Assembly (NCBI RefSeq): GCF_016772415.1
Contig: NZ_JAGSGD010000001.1
Location: 1,426,001 to 1,490,000, forward strand
Source: Phenylobacterium glaciei
GTDB lineage: Bacteria > Pseudomonadota > Alphaproteobacteria > Caulobacterales > Caulobacteraceae
Direction of reading: 5' to 3'
Length of the DNA stretch: 64,000 nucleotides
The notes beneath the pieces are model-generated. The model worked only from the letters and a program-made list of their open reading frames with translations. It was not told where the DNA came from and searched no databases. The position numbers and the translations under genes were made by a program. Of the stretch, positions 44,305-53,124 are shown piece by piece. Numbering within the stretch: the stretch's first letter is position 1; each line of letters opens with the position of its first letter.

Positions 44305-45165
44305 CTAGGCCAACAACCGCCCGCAGGCCTGGGCCATCCGCTCGCCAAGGTGCGGACCATAGGTCGGGAACAGGTGCGGCTCGATGACCTCCAGCTCCAT
44401 CAGCAGCGGCCCGGCGGGCGTGGGAATGACGTCCACCCGGCAGGCCAGGGCCGGAACGGGCAGGGCCGCGGCGAAGGCCCGCGCGGCCTCGATCTGCGCG
44501 GGGCTGGGATCATAGGGATGATCGCCGCCGCCGTGGATGACCTGGATGCGGTAGTCGCCGCCGCCGGGCAGCTTGCGCACCGCGTGGGAGAACTCGCCGT
44601 CGACGAAGATCAGTGAGACCTCGCCCTGCGTCATGATCTCGGGCACCAGCGGCTGGGCGAACTGGCCGGGCGCGATGAGGACGCCGTGGGCCTGGTCGCG
44701 GGTCAGCCGGGTCTGGCCAAAGCCGCCGGCGCCCACCACCGGCTTGAGGATCACCTCGTCCACGCCGAACAGATCGAAGGCCGCCGTCGCCGGCGTGGGC
44801 GTGTCGACGAACAGGCTGGGGATCACCGGCAGGCCCTTGGCGGCCAGTTCCTGGAGGTAGCGCTTCGACAGGTTCCAGCGCACCAGGGCCGGATCGTTGG
44901 CCACGGGCGCGAGCCGGGCGGCGCGGTCCAGGAAGGCCAGGAACTCGGCCTCGTGCTCCACATAGTCCCAGGTGGTGCGGATCAGCAGCAGGTCGAACTG
45001 GGCGGGATCACAGACCCGCCAGTCGGCCTCCGACAGCGACCAGCCCCGCGCCTGGAAGGCCGGCGTGAGGGCCGCCAGCTCCTGGTCGTGCTCGTAGGCG
45101 TCGGGCCTGCGCGTCTGCGCCGTGGTCAGGCACTCGGCGCAGGCCAGATAGGCGATCCGCTTCAG
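44305..45165 (-). CDS. RimK-like ATP-grasp protein, apparent CTG start
   Basis: A 286-residue protein of the small ATP-grasp group (glutathione synthetase/RimK-like). Features in order: KRIAYLACAECL, RGWSLSEADWRVCDPAQFDLLLIRTTWDYVEH, the ATP-binding lysine strand DEVILKPVVGAGGFGQTRL, EIMTQGEVSLIFVDGEFSHAVRK, and LACRVDVIPTPAGPLLMELEVIEPHLF with the metal-binding D, E and E. No ATG, GTG or TTG lies near the expected start. CTG at 45165 overlaps the MFS stop by four bases (CTGA) and gives the right N-terminus. The next usual start would remove about 70 conserved residues. Confidence 0.8.
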   Translation of the reverse strand: MKRIAYLACAECLTTAQTRRPDAYEHDQELAALTPAFQARGWSLSEADWRVCDPAQFDLLLIRTTWDYVEHEAEFLAFLDRAARLAPVANDPALVRWNLSKRYLQELAAKGLPVIPSLFVDTPTPATAAFDLFGVDEVILKPVVGAGGFGQTRLTRDQAHGVLIAPGQFAQPLVPEIMTQGEVSLIFVDGEFSHAVRKLPGGGDYRIQVIHGGGDHPYDPSPAQIEAARAFAAALPVPALACRVDVIPTPAGPLLMELEVIEPHLFPTYGPHLGERMAQACGRLLA

Positions 45166-46535
45166 GAGACGATCTCTTCGCGGATGGTGCGGCGCGCGAT
45201 CCAGAACAGCCCCGTGGCGACGACCCCCAGGAAGGCCGAGCCGATCAGCGCCCAGCGGACGCCCTCCGCCGAGCCCAGCTGCAGCGGACCGTTGGCCAGC
45301 ACGTCGGACAGGATGCCGACGAACAGCGGGCCGAGGCCCAGGCCCACCAGGTTGATGATGAACAGCAGGATGGAGGCCGAGGTGGCGCGCATCTGCGGCG
45401 GCACCAGGCTCTGGGCGCTGGAATAGACCGGCCCGTACCAGAGCGAGCCCAGCAGGCCCGGCAGGATCAGCAGCCACAGGGCCCAGAAGGCCGACGGCAG
45501 CAGGATGGCGGTGGCGTAGATGAAGGGCGAGATCAGCGAGGCGACGGCCGGCACGCTCATATAGGCGCGGATGTCGCGCTTGGCGGCCCAGTCGGCGATG
45601 GCGCCGCCGGCCCAGGACGAGATGATCCCCGCCGTGCCGCCCATCAGGCCGAGCGCGAGGCCGAGGAAGCCCACCGAACCCAGGCCGAATTTGTCGGCCA
45701 TCTGCGCCACCTCGGCGGCGTGATTGCGCAGGAAGAACGAGGCGGTGAAGGGCGCATGGCCGTAACCAATGAAGGCCTTTACCGCGGCCCCGAAGGCGAT
45801 CAGCCAGAACACCGGCTTGCCGCGCAGGTACTTCAGGGTGGCGGCGAAGTGGCCCTTGCCCGGCGCGTGGGCGGCGGCCGCCGCCGCGCTCATGGCCTTG
45901 CGCGGCTCGCGCAGGGTCAGGAAGACCACGGCGGTGAAGAGCAGGCCGGGGACTCCGGCCAGCAGGAAGGCGGTGCGCCAGCCGTAGGCGTCGGCGATCA
46001 GCCCGCCCATGGCCAGGCCCAGCAGGCCCCCCAGCGGCGTGCCGATGGAGAAGAAGGCCAGCGCCGAGGCGCGCTTTTCCTTGGGCGCGTAGTCGGCGAT
46101 CAGGGAGTGGGCGGTGGGCGTGCAGCCGGCCTCGCCGATTCCCACGCCGATGCGGGCGCCCACGAGTTGCGCGAAGCTGGTGGCCTGGCCGCACAGCACG
46201 GTGAAGCCCGACCAGACGGCCAGCGACCCGCCGATGATCCAGACCCGGTTGAAGCTTTCGGCCAGGCGCGCGATGGGCAGGCCCAGCACGGTGTAGAAGA
46301 TGGCGAAGGCCAGGCCGGTCATCATCCCCAGCTGCCAGTCGGCGAGGCCCAGATCGTTCTTGATCGGCTCGGCCAGGATGGTGACGATCTGCCGATCGAG
46401 GAAGTTCAGGGTGTAGACCGCCAGCAGGATCACCAGGGCGTAGCGGCGGTAGGCGTCGGAGACCAGGGGGACGGCGGGACCCGTGCCGTCAGAAATGCTG
46501 GCGCCGATGGGGGCCGGGGCGGATGCCTCGGTCAT
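45162..46535 (-). CDS. Major facilitator superfamily transporter (Spinster-like), copy 3
   Basis: A 457-residue transporter from the ATG at 46535. Motifs LNFLDRQIVTILAEPIKNDL, WQLGMMTGLAFAIFYTVLGLPIARLAESF and GIGEAGCTPTAHSLIADYAPKEKRA match copy 2 at 34.6 kb nearly residue for residue. It has about twelve helices. The stop overlaps the CTG start of the ATP-grasp gene, suggesting the pair works together, perhaps exporting or importing what the ligase makes or uses; this is inference. Confidence 0.87.
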   Translation of the reverse strand: MTEASAPAPIGASISDGTGPAVPLVSDAYRRYALVILLAVYTLNFLDRQIVTILAEPIKNDLGLADWQLGMMTGLAFAIFYTVLGLPIARLAESFNRVWIIGGSLAVWSGFTVLCGQATSFAQLVGARIGVGIGEAGCTPTAHSLIADYAPKEKRASALAFFSIGTPLGGLLGLAMGGLIADAYGWRTAFLLAGVPGLLFTAVVFLTLREPRKAMSAAAAAAHAPGKGHFAATLKYLRGKPVFWLIAFGAAVKAFIGYGHAPFTASFFLRNHAAEVAQMADKFGLGSVGFLGLALGLMGGTAGIISSWAGGAIADWAAKRDIRAYMSVPAVASLISPFIYATAILLPSAFWALWLLILPGLLGSLWYGPVYSSAQSLVPPQMRATSASILLFIINLVGLGLGPLFVGILSDVLANGPLQLGSAEGVRWALIGSAFLGVVATGLFWIARRTIREEIVS

Positions 46536-46633
46536 GATGGGGTTTCCTCGAGTTTTTTGATCGTTGCCGACACTAGACGGCGCCCTGCCGCTCAAGCCAA
46601 TAGCGGCTGCGTGATCAAGCGGAGGCGTTGACG

Positions 46634-47254
46634 ATGGAATTGCTGATCGGAACCCGGAAGTGGTCGAGTTGGTCGCTGCGGCCCTGGCTGGCCATCAAGC
46701 GCACCGGCGCGCCCTTCACCGAGACCCTGATCGCCCTGCGCCAGGAGAACAACGCCACCTATGAGGCCATCCGCCCGGTCTCGAAATCGGGCCTGGTCCC
46801 GGCCCTGAAGGACGGCGACCTGGTGGTCTGGGACTCACTCGCCATCTGCGAATACCTGGCCGAGAAGTTCCCCGCCGCCAAGCTGTGGCCCGACGATCCG
46901 ACGGCCCGCGCCATGGGACGCTCGGCCGCCGCCGAGATGCACGCCGGCTTCCAGGCCCTGCGCCAGGAATGCAGCATGGCCCTCGAGATCGCGCCGCATC
47001 AGGCCGAACTCTCCGAGGCGACACGCAAGAACATCGCCCGCATCACCGAGCTTTGGACCGAGCTGCTCACCCGCTTCGGCGGCCCCTTCCTGCTGGGCGA
47101 CTGGTCCATCGCCGACGCCTTCTACGCCCCCGTCGCCAGCCGCTTCCGCACCTACGGGATCAAGCCGCAGGGCGCGGCGGGCGCCTATGTGGAGACCATC
47201 CTCGCCACGCCGGAGTTCCTGGAGTGGGAAGCCGCCTCCAGGACAGAGGACTAG
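46634..47254 (+). CDS. Glutathione S-transferase family protein
   Basis: A 206-residue protein from the ATG at 46634. The thioredoxin-like N-terminal domain starts MELLIGTRKWSSWSLRPWLA, where the serine pair after Trp is the place of the catalytic residue in this group; the cis-proline is in SGLVPALKDGDLVVWDSLAICEYL, followed by the SNAIL/TRAIL-like motif. The helical C-terminal domain ends with GGPFLLGDWSIADAFYAPVASRFRTYG, holding the N-capping box. The exact substrate is unknown. It is divergent from the MFS gene and ends in a repeat element. Confidence 0.88.
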   Translation: MELLIGTRKWSSWSLRPWLAIKRTGAPFTETLIALRQENNATYEAIRPVSKSGLVPALKDGDLVVWDSLAICEYLAEKFPAAKLWPDDPTARAMGRSAAAEMHAGFQALRQECSMALEIAPHQAELSEATRKNIARITELWTELLTRFGGPFLLGDWSIADAFYAPVASRFRTYGIKPQGAAGAYVETILATPEFLEWEAASRTED

Positions 47255-47357
47255 CGCGTTCCGAAAAGTGGGGACCGGCGTTCGGATAAAACGCGCGTCA
47301 AAACAAAAACCTAGAGCGGGTTGCGAGCTGACTCTATCAGATCGCAACCCGCTCTAG
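47255..47357. repeat. Dispersed alphaproteobacterial repeat with hairpin end
   Basis: Just after the GST stop comes GCGTTCCGAAAAGTGGGGAC and related wording seen repeatedly between genes in alphaproteobacteria. It ends with a perfect sixteen-base-pair stem (47311-47326 with 47342-47357, 15-base loop). The stop codon of the next gene on the minus strand (47354-47356) lies inside this stem, so the element has been used as the gene's end. Confidence 0.75.
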
Positions 47358-49447
47358 CGCATCGTCGGGTGCGGCCGAGGCGGTGGGCGTTCGGCGGGTC
47401 GGTAGGGGTCGATGATGTGCCCTCCGCCACGGAGGTCGGAGACCCCATCGCGCACGGTGGCGCCCTCGTATCTCGCCTGTGGAAACGCCGTGCGGATCGT
47501 CCGGTCGAAGTCGGGTTGATAGATGACCGGGGGGTCGTGTCGGCGGTCGGTCCAGTCCAGGCCCTTGGCGTCGGCGGCGAAGAGTCGGTAGGCGTCGATG
47601 GCGTTGCCCGGCCTTACGAATTCCCGGGGCCGACGCGCCTGCAGCGCCGCCATGAGCGGCCTGTCCTTGAGCACCATGAAGGCGAAGGTCGCGGCGAACT
47701 GGGGGTTCTGGTTGGCATAGGCCAGGAAGGCCTGGTTCCATTCCGCCGCCGTGCCCTGCTGGCCGCCGCGCTTCATTTCAATCGCAAGGCCGCGCCGCGC
47801 GCGGCGCCACTCCGCGAAGAAGGCTTCCAGGTCCCGGCGTTGGCGGGGGGCGAGATTGTCAGGGCGCGGTGTCCGGGATTCGGGGGAGGACAGCCAGGTC
47901 TCGTCGCCAAGTTTTCCGGCTCGCAGATCAGCCTCCCAGTTCCGGCGCGACTCCGCCCAGTCGCCCAGGCCCTCGCCCCGCAGCGTCGGCGCGGCCGCGG
48001 TGTCGAGCAGGGCGTTGGTCCGACGGGCCTCCTCGTGCAGCCGACGGCGGGGCGCGATCACACTGCGGGCCACCGGCCGCACGGCGGCGGCGATCAGAGT
48101 CTGGGCGGTCTGGACGCGCGGATCGGCGCGGGCGGCGGCCATGCGCGTCTTCACATGCTTGGCGCAGGCGGGTGGGGCGGCGGCGCAACCCTTGGCGAGG
48201 TCGAAGGCCGTGTCGCGCACGGCCTCCTCGAACCGGCCCCGCACAGCGCCGGTGATCGAACCGGCCACCTTGTCGGTAAAGACCCCCATCACCCCCTTCA
48301 GATGCGGTTCGAGCTGGACGGGCAGCAGGTCCAGGGCGATGCCGATGGCCAGGCTGAGCAGATCGCGCAGCCGCCTGTCCTCCGGGCCCACCGACATGGC
48401 GGCGTCGCCGGCGATCGCGGCCTCGGCGTCGCCGATCGCCGACAGCGGTACGGAGTCCAGGCGGGGATCGCTCAGCGTCGGCTCAGCGGCTTGCGAGGCG
48501 CGCAGGACGGTGTCGGCCCGTTCCAGCTCGCCGACCACCTGGGCAGCCCGGTCCTGGGTCGCCGCGATGGGCGCCCGCTCCGGAAGGCCGACCTCCCGCG
48601 CCTCGTGGGGCCAGGTTTCTTGCAGGAACGCCGAACGGCTCAGGTCAGCGGCCAGCGTTGGCAGGGGGTCGTCGCAGGGCGGGGTCTCCACCCCGGCCAG
48701 GCAGGGATCTTCCTGCGCGATCGCCGCGTCGACAGGCTGGGCGATCAACTCGCGGGCCACGGCCTGTACCAGGCTGGCCGGCGCGCGGTTGACCGCGGCG
48801 AACTTGAAGCTGTGGGCGAGCGCGACCTGGACGCCTTCCCCCACCGACGACCCGGCCAGGGCGAAGGACCCGACGCAGATCGCGGTCAGGGTGACGATCC
48901 GCAGGCCCTTGGACACCTTCTTGCGGCCGGCCAGCAGGCGGTCGAAGGCCTTGGCGCCGCCTAGGGCCAGGAGGGCCGCGCCCCCCAGCAGGGTGAAGGC
49001 GGCGATGCGCAACGGCAGCTTGGCGGTCTTCATCCAGCCCAGCAGACCCGAGAACCGAGCTTGGGCGTCGAGGACGGCGGCGACCGTCCGGCCCTCGACA
49101 TCGGGATCGGTGCGGCTGGCGATATAGGCGTTCAGGACGACGAAGACGAAGGCCGTCCCCGCCATGATCCAGAAGGCCAGGGCGAAGTCGGCGAAGAGAC
49201 CGAAGTTCGATTTGGGGCGGCCCTGCGCCTTGGCGCGCGCCTCTGCCCGCTGGCTCACCACCTTGGAGGCGATGGCGGCGGTCATGGATACGGCCGCGGT
49301 GGCGCCGGCCGTGACCGCGCCGGGCGCCCAGGGTTGGGCCAGCAGGGCCCAGGCGCCGATCAGGCCCATGGCGCCCAGCCAGGCGGCATAGGGGCCGTCC
49401 TGCCAGGGCGTAGGTTCGCCAGCCTGCGTCTCGACGGTTTCCGCCAT
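47354..49447 (-). CDS. Large membrane protein of unknown family
   Basis: A 697-residue protein from the ATG at 49447. The N-terminal 210 residues hold about five membrane segments (two in residues 22-65, then about 83-110, 148-170 and 185-205). The remaining 490 residues are soluble: a part with two cysteine pairs (DPCLAGVETPPCDD; GCAAAPPACAKH), amphipathic helices, and a C-terminal region with WNQAFLAYANQNPQFAATFAFM and GLDWTDRRHDPPVIYQ. I recognise none of these. The cysteine pairs suggest that the region after the last helix is periplasmic. It is a lone gene whose stop lies in the repeat hairpin at 47.3 kb. Confidence 0.75.
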   Translation of the reverse strand: MAETVETQAGEPTPWQDGPYAAWLGAMGLIGAWALLAQPWAPGAVTAGATAAVSMTAAIASKVVSQRAEARAKAQGRPKSNFGLFADFALAFWIMAGTAFVFVVLNAYIASRTDPDVEGRTVAAVLDAQARFSGLLGWMKTAKLPLRIAAFTLLGGAALLALGGAKAFDRLLAGRKKVSKGLRIVTLTAICVGSFALAGSSVGEGVQVALAHSFKFAAVNRAPASLVQAVARELIAQPVDAAIAQEDPCLAGVETPPCDDPLPTLAADLSRSAFLQETWPHEAREVGLPERAPIAATQDRAAQVVGELERADTVLRASQAAEPTLSDPRLDSVPLSAIGDAEAAIAGDAAMSVGPEDRRLRDLLSLAIGIALDLLPVQLEPHLKGVMGVFTDKVAGSITGAVRGRFEEAVRDTAFDLAKGCAAAPPACAKHVKTRMAAARADPRVQTAQTLIAAAVRPVARSVIAPRRRLHEEARRTNALLDTAAAPTLRGEGLGDWAESRRNWEADLRAGKLGDETWLSSPESRTPRPDNLAPRQRRDLEAFFAEWRRARRGLAIEMKRGGQQGTAAEWNQAFLAYANQNPQFAATFAFMVLKDRPLMAALQARRPREFVRPGNAIDAYRLFAADAKGLDWTDRRHDPPVIYQPDFDRTIRTAFPQARYEGATVRDGVSDLRGGGHIIDPYRPAERPPPRPHPTMR

Positions 49448-49544
49448 TCGCCCCTCCCCAGGCCAGCCTACGCCCGCCGGGGCGCCTGTCCAATCGGCGG
49501 TCGAGGCGCCAAGATCGGCGCGAGAGTCACCGGAACGCGACGCC

Positions 49545-50015
49545 ATGGACCTGATCATCAACGGCGAGACGCGGGCGGTCACCGCCGACCCCACCGCCAA
49601 CCTGCTGGACGTGCTGCGCGGCGAGCTCGGGCTCACCGGGCCGCGCTTCGGCTGCGGGGCGGGGCAGTGCGGGTCCTGCTCGGTGCTGGTGGACGGGCAG
49701 GATGTGGCCGCCTGCCTGGTCGAGGTGGGAAACCTGGCGGGCAAGGCCATCGTCACCGTCGAGGGCCTGGGGACGCCCGACGCGCCCCACCCCCTGCAGA
49801 CCGCCTTCCTGGAGCTTCAGGCCGGCCAGTGCGGCTATTGCCTGTCGGGCATCCTGGTGGGGGCCAAGGGCCTGCTGGACCGCAACCCCAATCCCACCCG
49901 CAAGGAGGTCGCGCAGGCCCTGGCCTGGCACCTCTGCCGTTGCGGGGTGCACAATCGGGTGATGGACGCTGTCCTGCTCGCGGCCAAGCGCATGAACGCG
50001 GAGACCGCCCGATGA
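49545..50015 (+). CDS. Molybdenum hydroxylase [2Fe-2S] small subunit (isoquinoline 1-oxidoreductase alpha-like)
   Basis: A 156-residue protein with the two Fe-S domains of the xanthine dehydrogenase family: a plant-ferredoxin site GCGAGQCGSCSVLVDG plus a distal cysteine (VAACLV), and the helical second site QCGYCLSGILVGAKGLL ... HLCRCGVHNRV. The compact form and the sequence around QCGYC are those of isoquinoline 1-oxidoreductase (IorA)-like proteins. It passes electrons from the molybdenum subunit. The stop overlaps the large-subunit ATG. Confidence 0.92.
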   Translation: MDLIINGETRAVTADPTANLLDVLRGELGLTGPRFGCGAGQCGSCSVLVDGQDVAACLVEVGNLAGKAIVTVEGLGTPDAPHPLQTAFLELQAGQCGYCLSGILVGAKGLLDRNPNPTRKEVAQALAWHLCRCGVHNRVMDAVLLAAKRMNAETAR

Positions 50016-52099
50016 TCCCCGCCAGCCTGCAGGCCAATCCCAGCCTCGACCGCTGGGTGGCCTTCCCCGCCCCCGGCGTCGCCCGCATCGCGTTTGGCAA
50101 GGTCGAGTACGGCCAAGGTGCGCTCACGGCGCTGGCCCAGATCGCGGCCGAGGAACTGGACGTCTCGATGGCCCAGGTCCAGGTGGCCAACGCCGCCACC
50201 GGCGCCGTGCCCGACGAGGGGATGACCGTCGGCTCCATGTCCATCGAGGTCTCGGGCTCGGCCGTCCGCGCCGCCTGCGCCGAGGTCCGCGCCCTGTTCG
50301 TGGCGCAGGCCGCGCGGCGCCTGGACTGCGCCGAGGGCCAGATCGACGTGCGTGACGGCGCCTTCCTGCGCGAGGGCCAGGCCACCGGCGAGACCTACTG
50401 GACGCTCGCCCCCGCCATCGACCTCGCCCAGCCCCCCAGCGGCCAGGCCCGCTGGAAGTCCCAGGATCAGCACCGCCTGGTGGGCCGCAGCGAACCGCGC
50501 CTGGACCTGCCCGCCAAGATGTTCGGCGGAGGATTCATCCAGGACCTCGTCATGCCCGGCATGTTGCACGCCCGGGTGCTGCGCCAGCCGGGACCCACCG
50601 CCCGCCTGGCGAAACTGGATGAGCCCGCCGCCCGCCGGGCCGCCGCGCCCGCCGACCTCGACATCCTGGTGGAGGGGTCCTTCGTGGCCTTCATCTCCCC
50701 CAGCGAAGCCGCCGCCGCCCGCGCCCACGCCGCCGTCGAACTGACCACCCAGTGGGACACGCCCCGCGATCTCTCGCCGACCCTCAGCGAAGCGGCGTCC
50801 CTAAAGGAGATGCCGACGACGGAACTGGAGACCGGCGCCCCGGCCGGCGGCCCCGCCAACCGCAAGCGTCTGCAGGCGGCCTATTCCCGGCCCTATATCG
50901 CCCACGGCTCCATGTCGCCCTCCTGCGGCATCGGCCATTTCGTGGACGGCAGGCTGACCGTCTGGACCCACGCCCAGGGGGTCTATCCGCCCCGGATGCA
51001 GATCGCCCGCATCACCGGTCTCGCCCCCGAGGCCATCGACCTGGAGCACGCCCAGGGCGCCGGCTGCTACGGCCACAACGGGGCGGAGGACGCGGCCTAT
51101 GACGCCGCCTTCATCGCCAGCCGCCGGCCCGGCCCGCCGATCCGCGTCCAGTGGCGGCGCGAGGACGAGTTCGGCCATTCCCCGGTCAGCACCGCCATGC
51201 GCGTCGAGATGGCCGCCGAGTTGGACGCCTCGGGCCGCCTGGTGGACTGGACCACCGAGATCTGGACCAATCTGCACGTCAACCGCGGCCGCACCCTGAT
51301 CGAGCCGGCCCTGCCTCAGGGTCCCCCCGACCTGCCGGCGCCCAACCAGGCCACGGCCTTCGGCGGGCGGCTCAACGCCGTGCCCTCCTATGACATCGAA
51401 GCCGTGCGGGTGAAGGAGCACCTGGTGGTCCATTCGCCGGTGCGCACCTCGTCCCTGCGCGGCCTGGGCGGGCCGGTGAACACCTATGCCGGCGAGTGCT
51501 TCCTGGACGAGATCGCGCAGGCCGCGGGCCAGGACCCGCTGGCCTTCCGCCTGGCCATGCTCAGCGATCCCCGCGCCCGGGCGGTGGTGGAGCGGATCGG
51601 CGTGGTCAGCGGCTGGAACGCGCGTGGCGCGGGCGGGGAGGGACAGGGTCTGGGCCTCGCCTATGACCGCCACCGCGACCGCGGCGCCTATGTCGCCGTC
51701 GCCGCCAAGGTCAGCGTCGATGAGGAGGTGCGGCTGGAGCACCTGTGGTGCGTCGCCGACGCCGGCCTGATCATCAATCCGGACGGGGCGAAGAACCAGA
51801 TCGAGGGCGGCATGATCATGGCCGCCAGCTGGGCGCTCAAGGAACAGGTCAAGCTGGAGGGCCGCGGCGTCGCCTCGGTCACCTGGGACGACTATCCCAT
51901 CCTGCGCTTCGACGAGGTGCCGCCGGTGGACATCGAGCTGATCGTGCCCCCGGGCGCCGCCCCCAACGGCATCGGCGAGATCTCGCTCGGCCCCTGTCTC
52001 GCCGCCATCGGCAACGCCGTGGCCCACGCCCTGGGCGCCCGCCTGCGCGACCTGCCCTATACGCGGGACCGGATCGCGCGGGCCCTGCTGGCGGAGTAG
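50012..52099 (+). CDS. Molybdenum hydroxylase large subunit (isoquinoline 1-oxidoreductase beta-like)
   Basis: A 695-residue molybdopterin-cytosine-dinucleotide-binding subunit, translationally coupled to the small subunit (ATGA). It has the permuted domain order of IorB proteins: the N-terminus VARIAFGKVEYGQGALTALAQIAAEELDV comes before the usual middle part. Molybdenum-site blocks are AQGAGCYGHNGAEDAAYDAAF, RTSSLRGLGGPVN, GLIINPDGAKNQIEGGM, and the catalytic glutamate in GIGEISLGP near the end. No Tat signal is visible, unlike many IorB proteins, so it is probably cytoplasmic. The substrate is unknown, likely an N-heterocycle or aldehyde. Confidence 0.88.
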   Translation: MIPASLQANPSLDRWVAFPAPGVARIAFGKVEYGQGALTALAQIAAEELDVSMAQVQVANAATGAVPDEGMTVGSMSIEVSGSAVRAACAEVRALFVAQAARRLDCAEGQIDVRDGAFLREGQATGETYWTLAPAIDLAQPPSGQARWKSQDQHRLVGRSEPRLDLPAKMFGGGFIQDLVMPGMLHARVLRQPGPTARLAKLDEPAARRAAAPADLDILVEGSFVAFISPSEAAAARAHAAVELTTQWDTPRDLSPTLSEAASLKEMPTTELETGAPAGGPANRKRLQAAYSRPYIAHGSMSPSCGIGHFVDGRLTVWTHAQGVYPPRMQIARITGLAPEAIDLEHAQGAGCYGHNGAEDAAYDAAFIASRRPGPPIRVQWRREDEFGHSPVSTAMRVEMAAELDASGRLVDWTTEIWTNLHVNRGRTLIEPALPQGPPDLPAPNQATAFGGRLNAVPSYDIEAVRVKEHLVVHSPVRTSSLRGLGGPVNTYAGECFLDEIAQAAGQDPLAFRLAMLSDPRARAVVERIGVVSGWNARGAGGEGQGLGLAYDRHRDRGAYVAVAAKVSVDEEVRLEHLWCVADAGLIINPDGAKNQIEGGMIMAASWALKEQVKLEGRGVASVTWDDYPILRFDEVPPVDIELIVPPGAAPNGIGEISLGPCLAAIGNAVAHALGARLRDLPYTRDRIARALLAE

Positions 52100-52208
52100 G
52101 ACCGCCGAAGGCCGCCCCAGGCGTGGCGGCGGCCGACCAGCTGACCATGGGAATGTCAGAGGTAGGTGGTGCGCGAGCCTCTCCACCCGCAGCGCGGATT
52201 TGCGGACT

Positions 52209-52890
52209 CTACGCCTTCAGAAGTTGGAGCAATTCGCGTGCGGCAGGGCCGGACGAGGCGGGGTTTTGACCCGTCACGAGGTTTCCGTCCCGAACGATGT
52301 AGGGGGCCTGGTCCGGGCCCTTTTCGTACAGCCCGCCGTTGGCTTTCAGCATGTCTTCCAGGAGAAACGGCACCACCTGGCTCAGGCCCACACCGTCCTC
52401 CTCGCTGTTGGTGAAGCCTGTCACGCGGCGACCCGAGACGAGGGGTTCGCCGTTCGCCGCGACTGTCCGCCGGAAGACCGCCGGGGCATGGCAGACCGCG
52501 GCGATGGGGCGGTCGTTGGCGGCGAAGGCCTCAACCAGGCGGCGCGCCTCGGCGCTCTCCGCGAGATCCCACATCGGCCCGTGCCCGCCGGGGAAGAACA
52601 CCCCGTCGTAATCGCCGGCCTGGATCTCCGCCAGCGGCGTGGTGGAGGCCAGGGCTTTCTGCGCTTCGGCGTCGGCCTTGAACCGCTCGGTCGCCGGGGT
52701 CTGCGCGTCCTTGGCGTCGCTCTTCGGGTCCAGGGGGGGGCTGGCCGCCCTTTGGCGAGGCCAGGGTGATATCGGCTCCGGCGTCGCGCAGCACGTAGTA
52801 GGGGGCCGCGAACTCCTCGAGCCAGAACCCGGTCTTCTCGCCGGTGTCCCCGAGGCGGTCGTGGGACGTCAGCACCATCAAAACGTTCAT
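52209..52890 (-). pseudogene. DJ-1/PfpI (Hsp31/glyoxalase III-like) gene with a frameshift in a G8 run
   Basis: The N-terminal part (MNVLMVLTSHDRLGDTGEKT ... GADITLASPKGGQPP) is read from 52890; the C-terminal part (YDGVFFPGGHGPMWDLAE, nucleophile in AAVCHAPAVF, TGFTNSEEDGVGL) is in another frame ending at 52209. The break falls at eight G in a row (52733-52740). With seven the frame is restored and reads QPPLDPKSDAKD, as family members do. So the gene is intact but for one base. It encodes a class I amidotransferase-like chaperone or methylglyoxal enzyme of about 227 residues. A sequence error, a recent mutation and slippage are all possible. Confidence 0.85.
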
Positions 52891-53124
52891 CGCAGGCTCT
52901 CCTGATCAACCGGGACCCCTGTCGACCACGAAGAACCGTGGGGGCGGGATCGCGCCGCGTCGCGGCGCGTGTGGTGTTTGCAACGCAACAAAACAGGCGC
53001 GCGCCGAAAAGGTTGCCGAGTCCAAGGGCGATGGTGCAGTGCGCAACCAAGCTGAGCCTTGAACGTTTCGCGATTTCAGCCAGAGCGCCGGATGGTACCG
53101 ACGCAGGCCGGCCGGCGAGGCAGC

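Noticed and set aside
45166..46194. ATP-grasp protein fused to a long upstream domain
   Set aside because: The upstream open frame is the MFS gene read out of phase and has no transporter or other domain.
49061..50011. A 1012-residue version of the molybdenum large subunit
   Set aside because: The upstream part is antisense to the membrane protein and out of phase with the small subunit; the ATGA overlap at 50012 fixes the start.
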